Shown here: positions 7,508 to 14,511 of the stretch, piece after piece
Position numbering within the stretch: position 1 is the stretch's first letter
Layout: every line of letters starts with the position of its first letter
Source: Longimicrobiales bacterium
Lineage (GTDB): Bacteria > Gemmatimonadota > Gemmatimonadetes > Longimicrobiales > Gaopeijiaceae
DNA length: 34,266 nt
Assembly (NCBI GenBank): GCA_029245345.1
Contig: JAQWPM010000020.1
Span: forward strand, 1 to 34,266
Reading direction: 5' to 3'
Position numbers and translations under genes: made by a program
The notes under the pieces: generated by a model
The model's input: only the letters and a program-made list of their open reading frames with translations
What the model was told of the DNA's origin: nothing
Databases searched by the model: none

Positions 7508-8057
7508 CGGGAAACGATTGCGAAGCTGAAGGCGGGAGGCGTTAGAGTGCCCCATCCGTACAGGGTAGAGGTAGGGGTTAGACGTAAGGGTGGGACCTTA
7601 CCTATTTGGGGGCTTGCCAACCGCACCCGCGCGCCTTGTCCCCCCCGACCTAGCTGACCGCAACTAGCCCCTGCGCGGCACCCAGCCACACCTAGCTATC
7701 CAGCTCTGTTTCGCTCGTTCCATCCACCTGGCCAACGCGCGAAGCCCTTGGACGCGCATGCAGGACAGCGAACGCGCTGTCCCAGTACCTGTGAGTCGCG
7801 CAGAACCGCCGCGTTCAAGATGACGCCATCGGCGTTGAGGACCGGTACCATCGGTAGGACCTCGATGCGTGAGGGACTGAGGGCAGCCACGCAAGCCCGT
7901 GATCAGACGAGTGAAACAGTGCTGGATAGCTGGAGCGGCGCCCAACGGCCCAGTGGCCACGAGGCAGTCGAATCCCTTGTCAGTGCCGCGTCCATGAACG
8001 AGCATAAAAAGGATCCGCCTACCTAAGTGCGACAAATGACCGAACTTTCCCCCGACC
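7508..8057 (+). other. Low-coding stretch between the small membrane protein and the GNAT gene
   Basis: Several frames are open for 60-150 codons on both strands, as expected in GC-rich DNA. Only a short reverse-strand frame at 7696-7851 has protein-like content (listed separately). No RNA gene, repeat array, terminator with a U-tract or transposase was recognised. Together with 6403-7147 this looks like a region of gene decay. Confidence 0.5.
7696..7851 (-). CDS. Short ORF, possible fragment of a small CxxC protein
   Basis: Read from the ATG at 7851-7849, which has GAGG about eight bases upstream, the product is 51 residues. It begins MVPVLNADGVILNAAVLRDS and ends CPACASKGFARWPGGWNERNRAG before a TAG. 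One CxxC and the WPGGW segment recall small proteins in which a CPxC element is followed by W-P-x-G-W-D-x-H and a final Cys, forming a zinc knuckle. Here the His/Cys part is missing, which would fit decay or truncation. I recall the pattern only loosely. It may equally be a chance frame in a non-coding stretch. Confidence 0.3.
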   Translation of the reverse strand: MVPVLNADGVILNAAVLRDSQVLGQRVRCPACASKGFARWPGGWNERNRAG

Positions 8058-8636
8058 GTGGCGGCCCGACCGCCGACAGCCCCATTGGCTAACGCGCCGG
8101 CGGTGATCACCACCCCTCGGTTCGTAGGGGGGCGTCTGTCCGTTTCGGACCTGAGAGACTTTCAGGACTTCTATGCCGCCCCTGAGGTGATGGCTACGCT
8201 CTCCTCCGACGGTAAGGTTTGGCCCAGGCGGGACTCAGCCAGGCTGTTCAGGCGACATCTCTCCCATTGGAAGAAGCACGGGTTCGGTACGTGGATGTTC
8301 CGTGACGGCCTAGGTGGACCGTTCGTGGCACGCGCCGGACTGAGAGCTGTCGATGTCGGAAGTGGTTTGGAGGTCGAACTGTTCTACGGGGTTCATCCCG
8401 AGCGATGGGGGCAGGGAGTCGCCACCGAAGTTGCCAAATCCGTCATCGATGCCGCTTTCGACGGTGTAGGGCTCGCGGAACTCGTCGGCTTCACACTGCC
8501 AACGAACCACGCTTCGCAGCGCGTCATGGAGAAGTGCGGCTTCCGGCCCGCAGGTGAGATATCTCATGCGGACTTGAGACATTTGTTGTTCCGTTTGAGC
8601 AGTTCAGCACGCCCTCTAGCCGACGCTCGACCCTAG
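8058..8636 (+). CDS. GNAT family N-acetyltransferase (RimJ/RimL type)
   Basis: An acetyl-CoA-dependent acetyltransferase with the GNAT fold. The core starts at ITTPRFVGGRLSVSDLRDF. It has the acetyl-CoA pyrophosphate loop in the GVHPERWGQGVATEVAKSV segment (consensus Q/RxxGxG/A as RWGQGV) and ends with the characteristic NHASQRVMEKCGFRPAGE. This is the layout of proteins that acetylate N-terminal amines or small amines, but the substrate cannot be told. The GTG at 8058 is the longest start; an in-frame GTG at 8103 (then ITTPRF) matches the family's usual beginning better. Neither has a clear ribosome binding site. It is the only intact-looking enzyme in the region between tRNA-Lys and the large operon that follows. 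Confidence 0.85.
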   Translation: MAARPPTAPLANAPAVITTPRFVGGRLSVSDLRDFQDFYAAPEVMATLSSDGKVWPRRDSARLFRRHLSHWKKHGFGTWMFRDGLGGPFVARAGLRAVDVGSGLEVELFYGVHPERWGQGVATEVAKSVIDAAFDGVGLAELVGFTLPTNHASQRVMEKCGFRPAGEISHADLRHLLFRLSSSARPLADARP

Positions 8637-8641
8637 TCAGG

Positions 8642-8700
8642 CCGATTCGGATATCATGTCCGGACACTGCGGCCGAAACGGCCCGACGAGTCCGGTCGGG
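8642..8700 (+). repeat. Cluster of four short palindromes after the GNAT gene
   Basis: Four inverted repeats stand side by side: CCGA-T-TCGG at 8642-8650, the perfect palindrome TGTCCGGACA at 8657-8666, GGCCG-AAA-CGGCC at 8671-8683, and CCCGAC-gagtccg-GTCGGG at 8682-8700. There is no U-tract. They could form a Rho-independent-like end for the GNAT transcript, an operator, or a structured RNA. Confidence 0.45.
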
Positions 8701-8920
8701 AGATGAGCTGCGGTCGGACAACCCACACGTCGCGCTCTAATGACTCGATCATCGTGCATGCGCTGCGCGAGGCATCAGCATTGAGCGAGATCGTCCGGCA
8801 GCCCTTTGGTAGGCTGAAGGTGTCTGCTGCTCGGCGCATTCCAGAAGAATGCCCTAGCGGGCCCCATCACCTCAGCGCATGATCCGCGGAGCTAGTCGAC
8901 TCCACTAACTCGCGTATCCG

Positions 8921-11900
8921 ATGATTAGACGTGCCATCCGCCTCTGCATCTTCGCCTTAGCTGCCTCGAGCTTCTTTGCCGACCTCAACGGCCACCAAGC
9001 CCTCGCTGCGCAGGAGACTGAAGAGTCCGCCAAGGACCCTGATCAGGAGCAACTCCCCCTCGCGGTCGGCCGCCGACTGCAATACACAGCCACCGAGGGC
9101 TCATGGATGTCCCTGGATGTCAGCCCCGACGGGCAGACCGTGCTGTTCGATCACCTGGGCGATCTGTTCACGGTGCCGCTCGCCGGTGGCTCCGCGAGCC
9201 GAGTAACCCGTGGGATGGGCTTCGATGCCCAACCGCGCTTCAGCCCTGACGGAGCAAGCGTTGTCTTCACTTCGGACCGGGACGGTGGCAAGAACGTTTG
9301 GATCCTGTCCCTCGACCTCGCAGATACGACCCAAGTCACAAGCGGCAAACACGACAGCTACGGCAGTCCGGAGTGGACTCCCGACGGTCAGTATATCATC
9401 GCGACCAAAGACTCGAAGCTGCATATGTGGCACCGAGACGGCGGGTCGGGTGCTCAGCTGATCAGCGAACCAGCTGCGCTACGCACGATGGGCGCCGCGT
9501 TCGGACCGGACGACCGCTATGTGTGGTTCAGTGGGCGCTTGAATCAAGGAAGCCTCTACAACAACGGTATGAATCTCTATCAGCTCGCGGTGTATGATCG
9601 GGAGACTGGAGAGACGGCGTCGCGTTCGAATCGATGGGGCGGGGCTTTCCGGCCGACGCTGTCCCCGGACGGGAAGTGGTTGGTCTACGCGTCTCGTCAC
9701 ATCTCGGATACCGGGCTGCGGATTCGAGACATTGCGAGTGGGGAGGAGCACTGGCTGGCCTGGCCGGTTCAGCGTGACGATCAGGAGTCCCGGGGGGGCA
9801 GGGACCTATACCCGGGCATGAGCTTCACGCCCGACTCGCGAGAAGTCGTCGCGACGTACGGCGGCAAGATCTGGCGTGTGCCGGTTGATGGCAGCGATGC
9901 CGTCGAGGTGCCTTTTGCGGTCGAGGTGGACCTACCCATCGGGCCGTCGGTCGACTTCAAGTACCCCGTCGAAGACTCCGAGACGTTTGTCGCGAAGCAG
10001 ATCCGGAACGCGATTCCGTCGCCCGAGGGCGGACGTCTCGCGTTCACGGTTTTGTCTGAGCTCTTTGTCATGGACTACCCGGACGGCGATCCCGAGCGGA
10101 TCGCGGATGACCTCGCGGCGGTGCAACAACACCCATCGTGGTCACCGGATGGAGAGTGGATCGTGTTCTCCGGATGGACCGATGCCGAGGGCGGACACGT
10201 GTACCGGGTCCGTGCTGACGGTCGAGGCGACGCCGAGCAACTCACGACGACCTCAGCGATGTATCTAGAGCCCAAGTGGGCCCCGGACGGGTCACGGATC
10301 GTGGTCGAGCGGGCAAGTTCACGTGATTACGAGGAGGCGATCGCACGAGGAAGTCTCGGTGAGCCGACCGATTTGGTGTGGCTCCCGGCTGAAGGTGGCG
10401 ACGTGTCGCTGATTGCTCCGACCGGTGGGATGTCTTCGTTCCACTTCACGAACGACCCCGACCGCATATGGGCCTATTCCGGCGGAGAGGGGCTCGTCTC
10501 GATGCGTTGGGACGGCACAGATCGGAAGTCGCACGTGAAGGTCACGGGCCGCACTTCCTCGGGCGGGAGTCGGGGACAGAATGCGTCCTTGGTCGTCATG
10601 GCTCCGACCGGCGATCAGGCGCTCGCCCAGATCGTGAATGACATCTACGTCGTCACAGTCCCATATGTGGGTGGTGAAACCCCGACGATCTCTGTGTCGA
10701 ACCCGGACAACGCGACGTTCCCGGCGCGAAAGCTCACGGACATCGGCGGGCAGTTCCCGACGTGGTCTGCGGACGGTCGCACGGTTCACTGGTCAGTAGG
10801 GAACGCCCACGTCGTCTACGACTTGGCTGCCGCGCAGGCCCACGCAGACAGTGTCGAAGCGGCCGAGCGTGCTGAGAGTGACGACGAAGAGGCGGAGGCG
10901 GACGACGAAGGCGACGACGAATCCCATGGCGAGGATGAGGACGACGACGCATACGTTCCGGATGAACGCCGGATCGAAGTCGAATTCGACCGGGATGTCC
11001 CCGACGGTGTCGTGGCATTGGTCGGGGGCAGAGTCGTCACCATGCGCGGCGATGAAGTCATCGAGAATGGTGTTGTCATCATCCGCGACAATCGCATCGA
11101 AGCGGTCGGCGCACGTGGATCTGTGCAGATCCCCAACGGTGCGGACGAGATCGACGTGACCGGAAAGACCGTTCTTCCAGGGTATGTCGACACTCATGCC
11201 CACCTCAGGGCCGCGTACGACTTCCACCGCACACAGCCGTGGGCATACGCTGCCAACCTCGCGTTCGGGGTCACGACTACGCGCGACCCTCAGACCGCGA
11301 CCACCGACGTATTGACCTATGAGGACCAGGTTCGGGCAGGGCGCATGTTGGGGCCACGCATCTACTCGACCGGCCCGGGTGTGTTTTCGAGCGAGAACGT
11401 GGAGAGCCTCAATCACGCGCGAGACGTGATGACCCGGTATTCATCGTACTACGACACCAAGACCATCAAGATGTACGGTGCGGGGAACCGCCAGCAGCGT
11501 CAGTGGATCATCGAGGCTGCGCGTGAGCTGGAACTCATGCCCACCACGGAGGGCTCGCTTGATCTCGAGCTCAATCTCACGATGGCCCAAGACGGATACT
11601 CCGGGACCGAGCACAACCTGCCGGGCATGCCGCTGTTCGAAGACGTCGTCCGCCTTCTCGCGGAGTCCCAGATGGCGACCACCCCAACCATGCTCGTGAC
11701 GTACGGAGGGCCGTGGGCGGAGAACTACTTCTACTCGACGGAGGATGTGTTCGAGGACGAGAAGCTCCGCCGCTTCACGCCGTTCGAGGATCTCCAACTA
11801 CGGACGCTCCGCCGCCCTGGTCCGACAGGCGCCGGAAACAACGGCTGGTTCCACGAGTCGCAGTACCCGTTCCCACTGATTGCCGACTTCGTGGATCGAG

Positions 11901-12289
11901 TCGTAGAGGCGGGTGGCCGCGGAGGCATTGGCAGTCACGGCCAGCTCCAGGGTCTTGGGTACCACTGGGAGCTTTGGGCGATGGGGATGGGCCCCGACGT
12001 GACGCCTCATGAAGCGCTGCGAATCGCGACGATCGTAGGCGCCGATGCACTGGGTCTCGATGGGGACTTGGGCTCGATCGAGGTGGGCAAGCTCGCCGAC
12101 CTGGTGATTCTGAACGCCAATCCTCTGGAGAATCTCCGCAATTCCCGTGAGATCCACCGGGTCATGATGAACGGCCGCCTCTACGACGGTGACACGTTGG
12201 ACGAGGTGTGGCCCCGACAGCGGACGGCGGGCCCATTCTATTGGCAGAAAGACGTTATAACTCCCGACACACGGGCAGGCACCCGATGA
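8921..12289 (+). CDS. Exported TolB-like beta-propeller / amidohydrolase fusion
   Basis: The 1122-residue product begins with a signal peptide (MIRRAIRLCIFALAASSFFA, cleavage probably near ALA-AQ at about 29-30). About residues 50-640 contain repeated SPDG-type PD40/WD40-like blades (SPDGQTVLF, SPDGASVVF, TPDGQYII, SPDGKWLVYA, SPDGEWIVF). A highly acidic linker follows at about 654-678. About residues 695-1105 form an imidazolonepropionase-like amidohydrolase with GYVDTHAHL (His759, His761), FGVTTTRDP, TEHNLPG, and a C-terminal LADLVILNANPL segment. At the place where many relatives have the catalytic Asp motif, it has GIGSHGQLQGLG, which I believe is normal for this fused subfamily. It probably hydrolyses a cyclic amide or peptide bond in the periplasm. 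Its last four bases overlap the next start. Confidence 0.88.
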   Translation: MIRRAIRLCIFALAASSFFADLNGHQALAAQETEESAKDPDQEQLPLAVGRRLQYTATEGSWMSLDVSPDGQTVLFDHLGDLFTVPLAGGSASRVTRGMGFDAQPRFSPDGASVVFTSDRDGGKNVWILSLDLADTTQVTSGKHDSYGSPEWTPDGQYIIATKDSKLHMWHRDGGSGAQLISEPAALRTMGAAFGPDDRYVWFSGRLNQGSLYNNGMNLYQLAVYDRETGETASRSNRWGGAFRPTLSPDGKWLVYASRHISDTGLRIRDIASGEEHWLAWPVQRDDQESRGGRDLYPGMSFTPDSREVVATYGGKIWRVPVDGSDAVEVPFAVEVDLPIGPSVDFKYPVEDSETFVAKQIRNAIPSPEGGRLAFTVLSELFVMDYPDGDPERIADDLAAVQQHPSWSPDGEWIVFSGWTDAEGGHVYRVRADGRGDAEQLTTTSAMYLEPKWAPDGSRIVVERASSRDYEEAIARGSLGEPTDLVWLPAEGGDVSLIAPTGGMSSFHFTNDPDRIWAYSGGEGLVSMRWDGTDRKSHVKVTGRTSSGGSRGQNASLVVMAPTGDQALAQIVNDIYVVTVPYVGGETPTISVSNPDNATFPARKLTDIGGQFPTWSADGRTVHWSVGNAHVVYDLAAAQAHADSVEAAERAESDDEEAEADDEGDDESHGEDEDDDAYVPDERRIEVEFDRDVPDGVVALVGGRVVTMRGDEVIENGVVIIRDNRIEAVGARGSVQIPNGADEIDVTGKTVLPGYVDTHAHLRAAYDFHRTQPWAYAANLAFGVTTTRDPQTATTDVLTYEDQVRAGRMLGPRIYSTGPGVFSSENVESLNHARDVMTRYSSYYDTKTIKMYGAGNRQQRQWIIEAARELELMPTTEGSLDLELNLTMAQDGYSGTEHNLPGMPLFEDVVRLLAESQMATTPTMLVTYGGPWAENYFYSTEDVFEDEKLRRFTPFEDLQLRTLRRPGPTGAGNNGWFHESQYPFPLIADFVDRVVEAGGRGGIGSHGQLQGLGYHWELWAMGMGPDVTPHEALRIATIVGADALGLDGDLGSIEVGKLADLVILNANPLENLRNSREIHRVMMNGRLYDGDTLDEVWPRQRTAGPFYWQKDVITPDTRAGTR

Positions 12290-12771
12290 GCCGCCGAACA
12301 CCGAAGAGGCACATGTGGGTCCGATCCACTGTGCTGGGGAGCTTGGCCGCCTTCGCGCTTTGTGCGCCCTTCCTGGCCCAGGCTCAATCCACCGGTGACG
12401 TCCGAGGCGCCTGGACTGCAGACCGTTACCTCCTCGCAGACGGTACGGACCACGAAGTCCGTGGACAGATCTTCTTCGCCGAACATGACTGGCAGGTCCT
12501 CTTCTTCGTGATGGATGAGAACGGGGCTGCGAAGCGTGGATCCGGGGAAGGGGGCACCTACGAACGGACTGAGGACGGCGTCGTCTTCAGCCACCTATTC
12601 AACCTCTCTGTGGGCGAGGCGATGCGGGGCCTGGAGGAGGCACCTCTACGTATGGTGGCGCGAGGCCCTGAGGGAGCCCCCCTCGAACCAACGCGAGTAG
12701 ACGTCGACGGGGATGTGCTGACGTTGTATTTCCCGAGTGGGAATCGAATGACGTTCAGGAAGAGCTCCTGA
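12286..12771 (+). CDS. Small secreted protein of unknown function
   Basis: The ATG at 12286 overlaps the stop of the preceding gene (ATGA), which favours it over a longer opening at 12208. The 161-residue product has a basic N terminus and a hydrophobic stretch ending FLAQAQ, a likely signal peptidase site near residue 35. The mature part, about 125 residues, alternates short beta-like strands (GAWTADRYLLADG, GQIFFAEHDWQVLFFVMDE, GGTYERTEDGVVFSHLF, DVLTLYFPSGNRMTFRK). This suggests a small lipocalin-like beta barrel. No catalytic motif is visible. Coupling to the amidohydrolase and to the M24 gene (TGATG junction at 12769-12773) suggests a shared role. The barrel assignment is inference from strand pattern only. 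Confidence 0.8.
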   Translation: MSRRTPKRHMWVRSTVLGSLAAFALCAPFLAQAQSTGDVRGAWTADRYLLADGTDHEVRGQIFFAEHDWQVLFFVMDENGAAKRGSGEGGTYERTEDGVVFSHLFNLSVGEAMRGLEEAPLRMVARGPEGAPLEPTRVDVDGDVLTLYFPSGNRMTFRKSS

Positions 12772-14255
12772 TGAACCGTTCGGCTATGGATGGCTGGGGC
12801 GTCCTCGTCGCGGCTGCACTGGTTGCGGTAGCACCATCGGTCGCCTCGGCTCAGTCCGATATAGCGTTTCCTCCCGAGGTCTACGCCGGACGCCGCGCGC
12901 GGTTGGTTGCCCAGCTCGACGCGCCCATCGTCGTGGCCTCTGAGTACATGATCCGGCACGGTGGCGAGAAGAAGCAGGAGCCGAACTTCTTCTACCTCAC
13001 GGGTGTGGAGTCCCCCTACGCGGTTCTGATGATCTCGCCGGACGGATCCGGTGGTGTCAGGGAGCAGCTCTTCCTGCCGGGACATCGTGAATTCGCTGGC
13101 GCACAGTACTCCTTTCAGGACGATCGGCTTCTGGGGTCTGCTTGGAACCAGCTCATTCGGCGCCTGGAACCGGGACAGGCTGCGGAAGCCGCGACGGGCA
13201 TTGGTGAGACCTACGCCCTGGACGACTTCACTGAGGCCCTGCGTGTGTTGGTTCGGGGCTCAAACGACGTCTACTTCGCGAAGGAGACCGCCAGCCTCTA
13301 TGCGCCGCCCGGATTAGCAGCGCCGCAGACCGTCAAGCAGCAGCTGGAGGCCTCGATCTCCGATGCTCTCGGCGGCCGCACGTTGTCCGATGCGACGCCC
13401 GCCATCGAACGAATGCGGGTCGTCAAGGACGCCTACGAGATCGATGCGCTGCGGCGCGCAGCGGAGATCAGTGCCGACGGCTTGATCGAGGCCATGCGGC
13501 GGATCGAGCCGGGGATGAACGACCTCGAAGTCGCGGGCATTATGGAATGGACGTGGAAGGCGAGTGGCTCACCGCGCCCGGCATTCCCCCCGATCGTCGC
13601 GTCGGGGACAGACGCCGTGTCTCTCTTCACGATCCGTTCGGAGAACTACAACTCGGTGAACCGAGTGATGCAGGATGGTGACTTCGTGTTCATCGACTAT
13701 GGAGCGGCAGAGTGGGCGATGTACGGCTCGGATGTATGCCGGACCTTTCCGGTCTCTGGGCGATTCACGCCTGAGCAAAAGCGCATCTATGAGATCGTGC
13801 TCGAGGCTCAAGAGGCGGCCATCGCACAGGTTCGACCAGGGAACACCATTCTCGACGTGATCCGAGCCGCGGCGCAGGTCTATCAAGACCACGACCTAGA
13901 GGACAACGAAGACATCGACGCGATGGGGGCGGAGAACGTGTGGGGCTTAATGCCTTCACCAACACACTATCTCACCCAAGGCAAAGGCCTCACCCAGTAC
14001 ACGGCAGTGGCCGGCCTCGGTGTACGTGACATCGGACACCATGTGGGCCTCGAAGCCACGGACGGACGGGACTACACGACACCGTTGGAGCCCGGGATGG
14101 TCTTTACGGTTGAGCCAAAGCTCTACGCGCCCGAGATGGACATCGCGATCATGATCGAGGACGTCATTCTCGTGACGGAAGACGGCTTCGAGAATCTCTC
14201 AGCCAAGGCGCCTCGTACGGTGGACGACATCGAACGCATCATGAGCGGCCGGTGA
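12771..14255 (+). CDS. Exported M24 family aminopeptidase P-like protein
   Basis: Xaa-Pro aminopeptidases of family M24 release the residue before proline. The 494-residue product has a signal peptide (hydrophobic 9-26, cleavage after ASA at about 27), an N-terminal domain with EPNFFYLTGVESPYAVL, and a pita-bread catalytic domain from about 225. Metal ligands are recognisable: Asp309 in FIDYGA, Asp321 in GSDVCRTF, His423 in DIGHHVGLE, and Glu residues in FTVEPKLY and IMIEDVILV. The ATG at 12771 shares a base with the previous stop. An exported location is less usual than the cytoplasmic PepP type and fits extracellular peptide use. The prediction of Pro specificity rests on similarity to the aminopeptidase P branch; prolidase-like activity is possible. 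Confidence 0.92.
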   Translation: MNRSAMDGWGVLVAAALVAVAPSVASAQSDIAFPPEVYAGRRARLVAQLDAPIVVASEYMIRHGGEKKQEPNFFYLTGVESPYAVLMISPDGSGGVREQLFLPGHREFAGAQYSFQDDRLLGSAWNQLIRRLEPGQAAEAATGIGETYALDDFTEALRVLVRGSNDVYFAKETASLYAPPGLAAPQTVKQQLEASISDALGGRTLSDATPAIERMRVVKDAYEIDALRRAAEISADGLIEAMRRIEPGMNDLEVAGIMEWTWKASGSPRPAFPPIVASGTDAVSLFTIRSENYNSVNRVMQDGDFVFIDYGAAEWAMYGSDVCRTFPVSGRFTPEQKRIYEIVLEAQEAAIAQVRPGNTILDVIRAAAQVYQDHDLEDNEDIDAMGAENVWGLMPSPTHYLTQGKGLTQYTAVAGLGVRDIGHHVGLEATDGRDYTTPLEPGMVFTVEPKLYAPEMDIAIMIEDVILVTEDGFENLSAKAPRTVDDIERIMSGR

Positions 14256-14286
14256 CGCGCAGTGAGGACTCTTCTGGAGTGAGGGT

Positions 14287-14511
14287 ATGGGTATCGAAGT
14301 ACTAATTCCGATTTTCGGCGTGATGGTCGTGCTGGTCCCGATCGTTGGAATCACGACGGTCCTTACCATCCGGCTCGGAGGCAAACCGCTTATCGAGACA
14401 CTGGCGAAGGAGCTGCGAGCCTCTGGCTTTGGGGGGTCTGCAGAGAACGACCATCGCATCACAAGCTTGATCGAGCAGGTAGAGGTCCTGTCCACACTCA
14501 CTTCATCCTGA
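14287..14511 (+). CDS. Small single-span membrane protein
   Basis: The 74-residue product has one N-terminal transmembrane segment (roughly residues 4-29, from LIPIFGVMVVLVPIVGITT onward) and then a short charged, helical tail with no Cys or His. A ribosome binding site, GGAG, lies seven bases before the ATG at 14287. It starts 31 bases after the M24 gene, so it may be the last member of that operon. Its 3' end overlaps the convergent DUF5916 gene by 14 bases. No family was recognised, but small proteins with an N-terminal anchor and charged tail are common in related genomes. Confidence 0.6.
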   Translation: MGIEVLIPIFGVMVVLVPIVGITTVLTIRLGGKPLIETLAKELRASGFGGSAENDHRITSLIEQVEVLSTLTSS

